59,128 bases of DNA, from the NCBI GenBank assembly GCA_021736135.1, contig JAIPGO010000012.1, positions 1 through 59,128 of the forward strand, written 5' to 3'. Shown here in pieces: positions 50,301 through 59,128 of this stretch (within the stretch, counting starts at the first letter, position 1; the number at the start of each line of letters is the position of its first letter). Both the position numbers and the translations under genes were made by a program. This DNA comes from Candidatus Cloacimonadota bacterium (GTDB lineage Bacteria; Cloacimonadota; Cloacimonadia; Cloacimonadales; TCS61). The notes beneath the pieces were generated by a model, which had not been told where the DNA came from, did not search any database, and saw only the letters and a program-made list of their open reading frames with translations.

Positions 50301-53300
50301 ATCTGCAAGAGTCACCAGCGCACCGCTGATACCCAGACGTGTATTTATCCGCTGCACCACGCCGCTGATGGCGTTCTGCAAAAACATGAGATGCACATCC
50401 GGCAGTTCCACTATTTCTCCGTGACTTACGGAGACCTCCTGGGGAGGATCAATGAACTGGTAACCTTCGCAGTAATAGACCAGGTTATAGGTTCCGGGGG
50501 CCAGCCCTCGCAATTCATAGATACCGTCTTCTTCGGTTATGTCTTGTGCCCACCTGCCACTGGCAATATTAGTGGCTGTAACCGTTACTCCGGGTTTGGG
50601 ATTATTTAGATATAGTGCTAATCCCCGGATGGAAGCAGCTTCTACAAGAAAAGTGTGAAACCTTTGACTCCCCCCTGCCGGGATAACTACTCCCTGAGCA
50701 ATGCTGGTCAGTTCTTCCCCTGCTTCCGCCCAGACATCAAAATAACCGTTAATATTGGTAAAGAGGTAATCACCAAAATCATTACATTCTGTTTGCTGCA
50801 GTTCACTATTCGGATCTCTGATTTTAACTATTGCCCCGGGATAGGGCTGGTTCTGATAATACACACTGCCGCTAAGACTGTTATTGATGGATTGCAAAAT
50901 AATATCGAGAGCCGGAGATCCCGGGATGACCGGGTCAGGATGTGTGTAAGACAGAAAGCCGAGTTTATTTGCCGTAATTTGATATTCTTCTGTTATTGCC
51001 AGATAATCAATCTGAAAAGCACCACTGGCAAGTGTAGTATCTGCATCAATTATAACATCGCCCTGCCAGACTTTTACAATAGCATTTGCCAGTCCCGTTT
51101 CCGTAGCGCTGTGCACAATTCCGCTGATAGCATCTGCCACCTGGTTCAAGTAAATATTATGCGTTAAAGCATCATAATCGTTAATATTCAGCTGCTGGGC
51201 AAATAGTTCATAACCGGGACGAGAACAGGAAAGTTCATAACTGCCCTCATAAAGCCGGTTAAAAGCGTAATAACCGTTTGACTGCGTTGTATAAGTAAAC
51301 ATAGTATCCGGATTTGCTATAATTACCGTGGCATTTGCCAGAAATCCTTCTATCCCGCTGATGTAACCGCTAACAGATGCATTATGCAAATCTATTTCCA
51401 GAAGCAGACCGCTGATGTCTTCAGCTTCCGTCTCTAGTTCGAGCCAGTCATTGTCATAGTAATTAACCGGCAGACTCGTGGTGACGATCACCTGGCTATA
51501 TGGTGGTGCCTGTGAAAAACTGAAACTACCGTCATCTTCCGTAAAACGCGTATAGGTGGTGGAACCGGTAAGCAGATCCACCGGGATGCCGGTATATATT
51601 CTTCCATTCGTGTCCATCACCATACCTGAAATTTGCAGCGGCTCATTATACTGCAGTTCCAGGTCAAGCAGCAGATCCTCCCGATGCGGCACATATATGC
51701 TGTCCAGCACCAGGGGACTGTAATTTTCTGCAAGCACCTGCAACTGGTAATAGCCTTCATATAAATAGCGGATGCGGTAACTCCCATCGGGCTGTGAAAC
51801 AGCACCGGCAGTTTGACCCGATTGCTGACTGGCAGCTGTAACAATCGCTCCGGATACCGGCTGTCCATTATATGAATCTGTAAGTGTGCCCAGAACCTGA
51901 CTCGTGTGCACAGGTAGAATTACTTCACCAAAATCAAGATTTGCCGTTACCAGTGTATCCTGCCAGTTAATGTTTTCATACCCGTTCTCATCCGCCAGAG
52001 TCCAGAAATTATACGTGGAAAAAGGAGCTAGAGGCTGTAGCAGGAAACTGCCATCGGTGCCTGACTCAGTCTGCGCACCCGTGATCACTCCCTGGCAGTA
52101 AACCTGAATGCCGGGCAGTTCATAACCTTCCTGATCCACCAGAATTCCACTTGCCTGATAATTGTGCGCATATATAACAATATCCACCTGCAGAGGGTCA
52201 TCGCTAAGAAAAACCACTAATTCATCTCCCTGAGAATATCCGGGTTTATTCACTGTAAGCTCATATTCGCGGTTGGTTGCCAGATCTTCCAGCAGATAAG
52301 TACCATTTACTCCCGTTATATCCGAGGAAACGTATCCATCCAGGCTCTGAGCACGCACCGTAGCTCCGTTCACGGCATTTCCGTTCTGATCATGCACAAA
52401 TCCGCTGATAGTGCCGTCAATGCGCAGCAACTCAAAAACGAGCTGCAGTGTATCAGCGGGTATGGGATATACCAGTGTATCGGAAGCAGCATAATTAGTG
52501 AGACTTACGCTAACCACATAAGGCATAAGGCTGGTAATTCCGGTAAGCAGACTGTAACCGCTGGCGTTAGTCACAGCGGAAACGGTTTCCCCGCTGATCT
52601 GATTTTCGGCTGCCACAGTAGCTCCTGCCATACCCGCACCGGCATAAGTTACATTAGCCTCAATAGCGGCTTCAAATGGTTCCAGCAGAACGTCTATCAC
52701 CGTTGTATAGCTTCCCGGCAGAATCCGATTGGCTTCAATATGACCATAATATCCGGCTTTGCTGTAGAGTATGGATTCATATAATCCCGGAATAAGTCCA
52801 TCCAGAGAATAATATCCGGCAGCATCCGTATAGCCGCTGCTGCCGCCACCACCGCTGTAACTGGCACTTATGAGTACGTCTGCCAGTGGTTCTCCACTGT
52901 TTTCATTCATTACATAGCCTTCCAGAACAGCAAAATTCTCCTGCAAATAGAAATCAAGGGAATCAAGCTGACTGCCGGGAGTGAGGGTTATATCCAGAAA
53001 ATCTTCCAGGTAACCGGGTTTTACGGCAGTTACCGTATAATCACCCGCAAACAGGCTGAGTAGCCAGCTTCCATTAATTCCGCTTAAGGTGGAATATACT
53101 GCTTCACCTTCTGCTGTTACCGTAGCGTCGGCAAGTGCCATACCTGCCTGATCATAAACACGTCCGGATATGGTGGATGGCATTTGCGTGAGTATTATTT
53201 CCAGATAGAACTGCTGGGCTATTTCCAGTATTCCGGTTACTGCCGTATTAGCGCTGTAACCAGCTTTAAAGGCATAAATTTCGTAACTTCTGGCCGGTTC

Positions 53301-56300
53301 CACGGTCAGACGGAAGTTGCCGTAACTCCCGCTGATCGTACTATACAGTAATTCACCGGAAGTGGCGGTAATTTCTGCCCCTTCAATCCCAATGCCCTGG
53401 CTGGAAATGATCCTGCCGTTGATATAAGCTTCTATTGGAGTGAGATTGATGTCAATATCCGTTAGCATTTCACCGGGAGCAACCGTTACCATAACGGTAT
53501 CCTGAGGCAGGCAGACGAAATTCTGCTTGGCAGCCCAGAGTTTATAACTGCCGTAACTGAAACTGAATCCGTAATTACCCTGATTATTGGATGTTGTGCT
53601 GAAGAGGCTGAAATTCCCCGACTGTTTCTGGGCAAATACATCTGCAGCAGCTATTATTGTCCCCTGATGATGCACGGTTCCGCTGATGATGCTGGCATTG
53701 GGATACATTTCAAAATTTATGTTTTCCACCAGTTCTTCCGGTGAAAGCGAGATCCGGTAACTGCGGTTCACAGTGTAGCCCTGCCGGTAAGCAGTCAGGG
53801 TATATGTTCCTGGATAAATACTGAGCTCATAATTACCATCTTCTCCCGTCAGAGTATAACTGTCTCCGGCAGTGATAAGCACATCCGGCAGCGGATTGTT
53901 TTCACTTAAAACCGTCCCCCTGATCAAAGCATTATTGGGGAGCAGCACAAAATCAAGATTATCAAGAGTTTCGCTGGTTGCCAGACTTATCTGGTAGGTT
54001 GTCTGACAGGAGTAATGTTCACGGTAAGCGCACATATTATAAGTTCCTGCCAGCAGGTTCAGCTGGTAGTCACCATAATCGTCTGTGATCGTATTTATGG
54101 GATTGCCCATAGCAGGTATTGCCGTGACGGTAACGTTTTTCAATCCTACTACTCCGTTCCGTGCCGTGCCGTTGACCATAGCTGCGGGTTGCAGAATGAT
54201 GTCGGGAACGCTGGTTACAGCCGGTGAGGCAGGAGAAATGACGATTGTCTCCTCATTCAAAGCAGTGTATCCCGGTTTTACCGACTGGATCAGGTATTGC
54301 CCGAAGTTCACTCCGGAAAAGCTGTAAAATCCATTAGCATCTGTGAGTGAGTAGTACTCAGTTCCCCCGGAACTTGCGCTCACGTGCACTCGCATCAATG
54401 GCAGAGCGCTGCTGTTGCGCACGTAACCCTGAATGCTGCGCGAGCTTTCTGTCATAACCAGGTCGGGTAATTGCAGATTTTCCCCGGCTTCTATTCCGGC
54501 AACCTGATCCGAGAGCAGCAGCCAACCCTGTTTATTAGCTTTTAAGGTCCAGGTATCCGGCGTTACAGCCATCAAGTAATTACCATTTACGGCGGTAACC
54601 GTTCGTTCATTGCCGTAACTGTCTTCGGCATTCACAATAGCATTATTGATCACATAGCCGCTTGTATCCGTAACTCGACCGTAAAAATAAGCAGGAGAAT
54701 AGATCATCTCGACTGTGACCTGTGTTGTCTGATTTTCTTCAATCACAAATATTGTATCCCGCGGCTCAAAACCTTCCTTGCTTACTTCCAGAAGATATTC
54801 ACCAACCGGAATAGTTTTATCTTCATTGCCGTTTTCATTTATCGCCAGTGGAAAATTATCGGAAGAACCGGTTATCGGATCTATTTCAGCAGTGGCAAAG
54901 GGTACGGGACTGCCATAGTTATCCCTGATGTGTAAGGCCAGTGTGCCTACCGCAATATCATAAATGAAATGTCCTTGTTCGCTTACCGAGCTAACGGAAC
55001 TAACTTCCTCGGAACTGGTGGCATATACTTTCCAGTTGTAATCCGCATTGATCAGGATGGAAGAGGCGTTCATATCAATGTCCGTATTAGTAGTCACCTG
55101 ATCCCAGACCAGGTAATTACCGGAATTGCCACCCTGCTGGTGGATTTCAAAAACCTGGATCTGGTAATACATGGCTTCTGTCACTTCCGTCCAGCTAAAA
55201 TTTATCTCAGCGCTGCTTAATGGTTCATAATAACCTGGGGTCAGCAGTTGCACCGATGGTATAGTATTTTCAGAATCGAAGTAAAAGGCAAAAGGGCTGC
55301 CTACCACTTTGGAAGAAAGCAGCGGATCGTTTCCGTAACAGTTTATCACGATCCAGTTATATTCATTTCCCGGAATCAGTGGCGGTGCACTGTTCTCAAA
55401 ATAACCGGAAGGATCCGGCATGCCATACATTAGTGCCGTATCATATGTTAGCACCTGCCACACGGTTTCAATACCGGTGACCATGGCATCACCATTTTCA
55501 TCATGCTCGATCACAAAAGGAGTATCTGAAACGCCTATAAGGTAATAGGGAACTCCCGGATTCACTTCCCACTGAAAAATGGGCATCGGTTCTGAAATGG
55601 TAGCGCCATTAGGTGGATATGTCATCTGCGTGGCTTCTCCTGCTTCCACGATGATAGGAAATTCGATGGAAAGATAATCATATTCCGGATTATGCAGAAT
55701 GCCGCGATATACGCTTACGCTTAAACCCAGTTCTGCGGGTGTGGTAACGAGTATATCTTCCCCCCAGACACCGCTGGCAGTGTAATTTTCCAGGATCTCA
55801 CCTCCTGGCATTGAACTGGTATATAACTGGTTATAAAGACCCTGAGGACTCCATATTATCTGCATTTCTTCATTAGCTCTATATAATCCCGTGGGTAGTG
55901 CGCTGATGCGGATATAGCTGCTCAACCGCGCATAATAACTCAAATGTGCCGGATAACCGCCTGCTTCTTCGCTGCTGCAGTAATAACCGCCTGCTTCGCT
56001 GCTCCAGCAGAGAGCCTCACCCTGCGGCTCCAGTTCATAATTTACCGGCTCTGGCGCTGATTGCAGGGCTTCGGAGATGTCACTTCCCGGTTCGATTTCC
56101 CAGTAATACACATCGCTGTAAGTTTTCAGCAGCAGTTCTCTACCGCTGGGGGATAAGTCTCCAGCGGTGATCCCGTAATTCATATAGGTCGCTACATCAA
56201 GAGTAGCTATTTCCGTCAGAAGATTGGAAGTAACCGTACTTTGCGGATAAGCTGCCAGAAAGACATGATCAACTGTACCACTGTAAGGGTTAGCGGGATT

Positions 56301-56834
56301 ACGCTTTGTTACCACGTAAATATCACCACTGCTTTGCTCCGCAAATACCGTCTCAGCATCATAATGGGCTCCTGCAGGATAATGCAGGCTTATCATTTCA
56401 ATATTTACTGCGGCAATATTTCCTTCAAAAGGAACTTGTCCTGAGCTTACTTCCGGCTCCAGGATCCGGTAGATATAGATGTTGTTATATGTACCGTTGT
56501 TATCTCCGATATCTGCCAGAAATAGATAATGCAGCCCGTTCAGTTCACCTGAGGCGATGTCTTCCATATCCCGGAAATTGATTCCCGTCAGGTAATATTT
56601 TGCCAGATGAACGCCACTTGTATTTAACGCATAGATGGCATTTTCACTGCCGGAGTCGTTATGCGTCCAGAGCACGTCACTATCCCAGCCGGATAGTGCC
56701 AGCCCCGAAATTTCTGCTAATTCATTATTCTGAATAAGTCCCCTGTCCAGACGGGGTCCAAAAGATATTACCGAACCGGATATATTTAACAAACTCAATA
56801 AAAACACGAGAAAGAACGGTAGTTGCTTTTTCAC
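47373..56834 (-). CDS. Giant carboxypeptidase-regulatory-like repeat surface protein
   Basis: A 3153-residue secreted protein. After the signal peptide (about 1-20) comes a propeller-like N-terminal region (about 25-330: AEISGLALSG, VLWTHNDSGSENAIYAL, LFLADIGDNNGTYN). Fibronectin-like segments follow (to about 625). Then come roughly twenty or more CarboxypepD_reg/CnaB-like modules (about 625-2450), recognisable by ...GATVTA..., DANGFYSFSGV and LLAGTYTVTAVKPGY-like periods of 75-90 residues. Further beta domains lead to an FlgD-like C-terminus (LPNPFTPYDQ, then GRYLLHLIAEDSTG). A 9-unit 7-base array lies in frame near residue 2270. Probably a surface fibre or adhesin; no catalytic motif was seen. 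Confidence 0.85.
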   Translation of the reverse strand: MKKQLPFFLVFLLSLLNISGSVISFGPRLDRGLIQNNELAEISGLALSGWDSDVLWTHNDSGSENAIYALNTSGVHLAKYYLTGINFRDMEDIASGELNGLHYLFLADIGDNNGTYNNIYIYRILEPEVSSGQVPFEGNIAAVNIEMISLHYPAGAHYDAETVFAEQSSGDIYVVTKRNPANPYSGTVDHVFLAAYPQSTVTSNLLTEIATLDVATYMNYGITAGDLSPSGRELLLKTYSDVYYWEIEPGSDISEALQSAPEPVNYELEPQGEALCWSSEAGGYYCSSEEAGGYPAHLSYYARLSSYIRISALPTGLYRANEEMQIIWSPQGLYNQLYTSSMPGGEILENYTASGVWGEDILVTTPAELGLSVSVYRGILHNPEYDYLSIEFPIIVEAGEATQMTYPPNGATISEPMPIFQWEVNPGVPYYLIGVSDTPFVIEHDENGDAMVTGIETVWQVLTYDTALMYGMPDPSGYFENSAPPLIPGNEYNWIVINCYGNDPLLSSKVVGSPFAFYFDSENTIPSVQLLTPGYYEPLSSAEINFSWTEVTEAMYYQIQVFEIHQQGGNSGNYLVWDQVTTNTDIDMNASSILINADYNWKVYATSSEEVSSVSSVSEQGHFIYDIAVGTLALHIRDNYGSPVPFATAEIDPITGSSDNFPLAINENGNEDKTIPVGEYLLEVSKEGFEPRDTIFVIEENQTTQVTVEMIYSPAYFYGRVTDTSGYVINNAIVNAEDSYGNERTVTAVNGNYLMAVTPDTWTLKANKQGWLLLSDQVAGIEAGENLQLPDLVMTESSRSIQGYVRNSSALPLMRVHVSASSGGTEYYSLTDANGFYSFSGVNFGQYLIQSVKPGYTALNEETIVISPASPAVTSVPDIILQPAAMVNGTARNGVVGLKNVTVTAIPAMGNPINTITDDYGDYQLNLLAGTYNMCAYREHYSCQTTYQISLATSETLDNLDFVLLPNNALIRGTVLSENNPLPDVLITAGDSYTLTGEDGNYELSIYPGTYTLTAYRQGYTVNRSYRISLSPEELVENINFEMYPNASIISGTVHHQGTIIAAADVFAQKQSGNFSLFSTTSNNQGNYGFSFSYGSYKLWAAKQNFVCLPQDTVMVTVAPGEMLTDIDINLTPIEAYINGRIISSQGIGIEGAEITATSGELLYSTISGSYGNFRLTVEPARSYEIYAFKAGYSANTAVTGILEIAQQFYLEIILTQMPSTISGRVYDQAGMALADATVTAEGEAVYSTLSGINGSWLLSLFAGDYTVTAVKPGYLEDFLDITLTPGSQLDSLDFYLQENFAVLEGYVMNENSGEPLADVLISASYSGGGGSSGYTDAAGYYSLDGLIPGLYESILYSKAGYYGHIEANRILPGSYTTVIDVLLEPFEAAIEANVTYAGAGMAGATVAAENQISGETVSAVTNASGYSLLTGITSLMPYVVSVSLTNYAASDTLVYPIPADTLQLVFELLRIDGTISGFVHDQNGNAVNGATVRAQSLDGYVSSDITGVNGTYLLEDLATNREYELTVNKPGYSQGDELVVFLSDDPLQVDIVIYAHNYQASGILVDQEGYELPGIQVYCQGVITGAQTESGTDGSFLLQPLAPFSTYNFWTLADENGYENINWQDTLVTANLDFGEVILPVHTSQVLGTLTDSYNGQPVSGAIVTAASQQSGQTAGAVSQPDGSYRIRYLYEGYYQLQVLAENYSPLVLDSIYVPHREDLLLDLELQYNEPLQISGMVMDTNGRIYTGIPVDLLTGSTTYTRFTEDDGSFSFSQAPPYSQVIVTTSLPVNYYDNDWLELETEAEDISGLLLEIDLHNASVSGYISGIEGFLANATVIIANPDTMFTYTTQSNGYYAFNRLYEGSYELSCSRPGYELFAQQLNINDYDALTHNIYLNQVADAISGIVHSATETGLANAIVKVWQGDVIIDADTTLASGAFQIDYLAITEEYQITANKLGFLSYTHPDPVIPGSPALDIILQSINNSLSGSVYYQNQPYPGAIVKIRDPNSELQQTECNDFGDYLFTNINGYFDVWAEAGEELTSIAQGVVIPAGGSQRFHTFLVEAASIRGLALYLNNPKPGVTVTATNIASGRWAQDITEEDGIYELRGLAPGTYNLVYYCEGYQFIDPPQEVSVSHGEIVELPDVHLMFLQNAISGVVQRINTRLGISGALVTLADSLHIPIDVYVTAADGTFLFSPLADGVYYLQAQHPAYYEAEEIEVTLAGGIQNPPTADFNLVHKELYIYGYVHTDNNQPVEGAIVTAELSRLTTHDSRFTSSRLPSPVSRSISDTTDASGYYEIIADTIGVWQLSASCDDYYPAENMMIELDWQQSWYQQNFYLQPVILYADISGSIKIMDESWQPLDSYNLRLQSLSGIDIILEGSSPDSTYLFSDLVITDVFSLELSGSYYSHQYYELRQDIEIQEESILIEDFMFTWVPDTWDWQGYIYMKNNGLQPLPGAEIRLSAAGGEEYVQHASQKGYYLFSSLLEDDYIMRITAQYDEEEFTYTSPSFHFNTDHQYDHFFQYFLCELGISVSSATGIGLPGISARLSNEEMNLTMVTDQYGYCTSGALLHTGAYSLRLSPSLSADFVYLVSPAETIILDTLGYHQLMRVLPLWFDQADYEDFYNYNENISILLYKAGDFQGNALLHYLKVNGSQVSLTMDSSEGYFQAEIPAQNAAGNIEFWFTALDTLTGVTYSSASYHQVLEISAAGIPSAQFSRILPEDPLLPYATELLFELQIFDLLGNNLSESVAAEGTIEWTINNGALGSLSVHPDNHLLLDFSAAILGIPEIEGQITAMIDYEDFYLEVNCAITLGTFSVASVNITGPYELRNSASGIYNVQIFTGEGRELTLPFQVIPVSSFAGDVKISSGSIIYEPDDFFIGKTALQAVVTDPLSLEEYKASFNVTIYELINAGTSTEVLTTGLDCEVQLYEQMLQNPQYQAKLYMNPRNIPPYEEVDISYETRSSVFRASSDLSESAFSQLPGLSFTSSEPELLCARWNDKSLTWEILNPLAPEIEHITHLAKDYAALAASRKLGIYDLKLLPNPFTPYDQVGVNPGLQISFRISSQESRFVKISAAIYTVNGELVRQLATAQTMLKGEYAPGELNTLYWDGYTDKGAMARNGRYLLHLIAEDSTGRQEALRTLVLIK
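49974..50036. repeat. In-frame heptanucleotide array inside the giant gene
   Basis: Nine 7-base units in register: four ACGGGAG-like units, a transition unit GACGTGA, then four RTYGTGA-type units. The 63 bases encode 21 residues on the minus strand (LTTHDSRFTSSRLPSPVSR region) between VTAELS and the module end DASGYYEI. Confidence 0.85.
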
Positions 56835-58351
56835 CTGCCACTCCCGAAGCGATAGATCAGCCGTGAATCCAGAAATGTTCCGGGAAATCCCAATAATCTC
56901 ATGTTCCAGCGCAGGCGTTCATTAAACTGGTAGTTCAGTCCCGCAGCAAAAGTGAACATGGTCATCATTTCATCCGGTTTCTTTTCCTCGCCCTCATCGT
57001 TCAAGATGTTTTTCATTATCTCTCCCAGGGTGAAATACTGCAGATTCATAAAAATACCCAGCCGCTGGTTTAACTGGTGCCTCAGATTATATTCCAGTTT
57101 TGATTTTACCTTGATGCCATAAGTATAATCAGATTCGGTCACCCGGTCATAAGTGAAGAACCCATTAAGCTGTTTTTCCCTGCCGTTTTCCAGAACCTGT
57201 CCCTGATAACGTAAGGAAAGTTCTCCCAGGTAGGTAGCCAGTATGAACTGATGCTGCGTTCTACCGCGCTCAAGACCAAGTCCCAGCCGTAAAACTCCCG
57301 GATAATTCAGAATAAGAGAACTACACTGGTAGATAACTTCATTTGAATAGGTCATCCGGCTTGGTTCCAGCAGCAGTTCGTCGAATACTTCGTCCTCAGA
57401 TTCTCCAGTCAGAGCTTCGTAATTTACCGCTTCCACCAGATGCATAGTGCCTTCACTGGCTCCTGTTACGCTTTGCCGCAATGGCTGTGAAAATCCCAGA
57501 TCAAGAAGTACTTCCGGACTAATCTGGTAAGATATTCCAGCATTCCAGCCGAAAAGGTCTTCAACAAAAGCTGCCCGCCATTCGTTATCAAGTGTATTCC
57601 GGAAATACTGACTGTCCGTAGGATTATTGAAAGCCTGGGTAATATCCGAATCTCCGCCATATTGACGAATGAAACCTTCCGTCCGGCTTTCGGCATCCGC
57701 TCTCATCTCCAGATGCAGAACGTCTATCCCGATTGCTGCCTGCAAGCCTTCTGAAAATGATCTGCCATAGGCAAATCTGCTTTGGTCCAGACTTATAGAC
57801 ATCTCCCCGGCAATATCATTATCCAGTACTATTCTGGTTTCTTCCTCTCTCAGACTGGTATCTGTTTTCATTGTCATCTGAAGGGAATTCCAGGTCAAAG
57901 ATCCCATAAAACCAAATGGACGCCAGAAAGACATACCCCAGAATCCGGCATTTCCGCTCTCTAACTGAAAATCAAAACTGCGGACTCCTCCCCACTGACC
58001 GGCTCTGAGCTTTTTTTGCGGAAAAATGATTGTCAGCGTATCGGAACTCACACCACCGATATTTGCCTCTATTTCATCATCTATATAATCGTTAAATTGA
58101 TTGATATCCATGCTGAGCTGGGAACTGAAGCCAATTGCCACCTGCGACCAGGCTGAGTTTCTACCCAGTACCGGATTTTCCCGAAACTGACCGGAACTGT
58201 CAAATCCACCCCCAAAACCGGAGAACATATCCAGATAATAATATATCTCTCCGCGAAAACTGCCGCAGTCCAGATCGCTCAGCTCACTCCCGCCCCAAAG
58301 GGGGAAACCGGTTATTACCAGAAGTAATAACAGATAGCAGGACAACTTCAA
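56831..58351 (-). CDS. Predicted large outer-membrane beta-barrel
   Basis: A 506-residue protein by the chosen TTG start at 58351, which gives a good signal peptide (KLSCYLLLLLVITGFPLWGG) and has GGAAGGGAAG upstream. Longer in-frame starts overlap the small membrane gene and are rejected. The mature part alternates amphipathic strands (MSISLDQSRFAYGRSF, FILATYLGELSLRYQG, RLGIFMNLQYFTLGE) and ends LIYRFGSGR. Acidic loops are long. It overlaps the giant gene's start by 4 bases, so it is translationally coupled to it. It may serve as its outer-membrane partner; the family was not recognised. Confidence 0.7.
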   Translation of the reverse strand: MKLSCYLLLLLVITGFPLWGGSELSDLDCGSFRGEIYYYLDMFSGFGGGFDSSGQFRENPVLGRNSAWSQVAIGFSSQLSMDINQFNDYIDDEIEANIGGVSSDTLTIIFPQKKLRAGQWGGVRSFDFQLESGNAGFWGMSFWRPFGFMGSLTWNSLQMTMKTDTSLREEETRIVLDNDIAGEMSISLDQSRFAYGRSFSEGLQAAIGIDVLHLEMRADAESRTEGFIRQYGGDSDITQAFNNPTDSQYFRNTLDNEWRAAFVEDLFGWNAGISYQISPEVLLDLGFSQPLRQSVTGASEGTMHLVEAVNYEALTGESEDEVFDELLLEPSRMTYSNEVIYQCSSLILNYPGVLRLGLGLERGRTQHQFILATYLGELSLRYQGQVLENGREKQLNGFFTYDRVTESDYTYGIKVKSKLEYNLRHQLNQRLGIFMNLQYFTLGEIMKNILNDEGEEKKPDEMMTMFTFAAGLNYQFNERLRWNMRLLGFPGTFLDSRLIYRFGSGR

Positions 58352-58386
58352 ATTATACTTCCCTTCCACCTGGAAAGCTGTTTCTG

Positions 58387-58632
58387 TTAATTCAAAAAAG
58401 CTGCGCTGGCAAAGGCAAATAACGAACCCCAGAACACTATACTGAAAATGGCTCCTATAAGATAGAGGATTAGCATAGCTTGCGCCCAGTTCTGCTTGCT
58501 GGTAGCCGCACCCTTTCCGAAGGCCCAAAGCAGGATGGCAATAAAGCCAATTACCGGAATTGTCGCCACGATCAAAGTCAATAACCACTCGCTTACGGAA
58601 ACAGCTCCAAAACCGTTTTCTCTATACTCCAT
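58387..58632 (-). CDS. Small two-helix membrane protein
   Basis: An 81-residue protein with two hydrophobic helices (about 15-38 and 48-78) joined by a basic loop (GKGAATSKQNWAQ). GGAGGGAG lies just before its ATG, the strongest ribosome site of the locus, and TTGACA lies at 58699-58704 (minus). It is likely the first gene of the unit that includes the giant surface protein. The amino-acid pattern resembles small inner-membrane proteins of unknown function. Confidence 0.7.
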   Translation of the reverse strand: MEYRENGFGAVSVSEWLLTLIVATIPVIGFIAILLWAFGKGAATSKQNWAQAMLILYLIGAIFSIVFWGSLFAFASAAFLN

Positions 58633-59128
58633 AAATCTCCCTCCTGATCATTTTACAGAACAATACTATTAATCGAGTTCCCAAAATTTTCCACAAAGTG
58701 TCAATGAATTTCTCTGATGTATGGCTCATCCCCGGTTTAACCCATATTATACAGTAGAAGTTGTATCCCTGCCGAATAAAAGAGTCTTGATCTTTATTCA
58801 GGACAAATTATCCATTATCAATTAACTCAAGTTTCGCAGGAAATAAAAGCGGCTAAAAATCGGCTATCTTTGCAAAAGCACTAGGCAATAAAATCTACTT
58901 AATCATTTATAAATAAAGTTATTACGTGTCATTTTATCAAAATGGATAATCATGCTGAATAAGCATTATTTTTAGAAGTCAAATTGGCAGTTTATTACAT
59001 TCATCAAAAAAGTAGAATGCTTTTTTCTCGAATTCAGGAATTGAAAACATTTTTTCCATAAATAACTCTTCGTCCATTTCAAATAATTCTATTATTATGA
59101 GTTAGTAATAAATCAGACCAGGGATGGT
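58633..59128. other. AT-rich end of window without a supportable gene
   Basis: It holds a minus-strand TTGACA (58699-58704), a three-unit 7-base array (ATTATCC, ATTATCA, ATTAACT; 58807-58827) and otherwise AT-rich sequence. A 33-codon minus-strand frame starting MDEELFMEKMFSIPEFEKK near 59080-58979 could be a gene remnant but has no recognisable relatives. Confidence 0.5.

Noticed and set aside
58352-58588. N-terminal extension of the 506-residue barrel gene
   Set aside because: It overlaps the well-supported small membrane gene in another frame and lacks a signal peptide; the TTG at 58351 restores one.
58979-59080. A 33-codon minus-strand frame near the window end
   Set aside because: Too short and without relatives or a good ribosome site; noted only as a possible remnant.

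Overview
The window reads as a chromosomal segment of a Gram-negative bacterium of the FCB superphylum, most like Cloacimonadota (former WWE1) or a close candidate phylum. This is inference. It rests on secreted proteins ending in FlgD-like NYPNPFNP sorting domains, a PorU/C25-type peptidase next to a PorV-type barrel, many predicted outer-membrane barrels, and an anaerobic HdrABC/fumarate-reductase-type operon. I see no rRNA, tRNA, CRISPR array or intact insertion sequence.

Layout. 1-2290: an Mrr-type nuclease gene, a broken DUF4143-type ATPase gene and repeats. 2291-8446: a plus-strand operon hdrA-hdrC-hdrB-tfrB-tfrA ending in a strong terminator; it should encode a soluble iron-sulfur/flavin complex joining heterodisulfide-reductase-like modules to a fumarate-reductase-like flavoprotein. 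8447-9536: a gene-free repeat island. 9537-12132: glutamine amidotransferase, a predicted barrel protein, efp and a small zinc-ribbon protein. 12487-27354: a minus-strand block. Read in the direction of transcription it runs from an exopolysaccharide pair (SLBB protein, Wzc-like kinase) through ispE, spoVG, prs, rplY, pth, rpsF, ssb, rpsR, DUF2232, rplI, a membrane protein, dciA, rpe, ffh, rpsP, khpA, rimM, trmD, a SPOUT methyltransferase and rplS to a terminator. One small secreted protein lies beyond it.

27355-28077 is a repeat-bearing gap. 28078-35833 (minus) holds a lipoprotein, PorV-like barrel, PorU/C25-like peptidase and an unusual S4-PncC fusion, followed upstream by proS. 37615-44354 (minus) holds four secreted proteins with C-terminal sorting signals, the expected cargo of that PorU/PorV pair: two near-duplicate paralogues, a beta-helix protein and an FG-GAP protein. 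44355-45423 is a second repeat island. 45424-46254 is a HAD phosphatase. 46396-58632 (minus) holds a PorV-like barrel, a 3153-residue protein made largely of carboxypeptidase-regulatory-like repeats, another barrel and a small membrane protein.

The most unusual signal is repetitive DNA. There are 7-, 8- and 9-nucleotide-period tandem arrays that lie both between genes and, in frame, inside secreted-protein genes, mostly in the linker just before the sorting domain. There are also two ~40-bp-arm hairpins and a dispersed G-rich hairpin element with a conserved tail. All statements were made by eye without alignment or database search.
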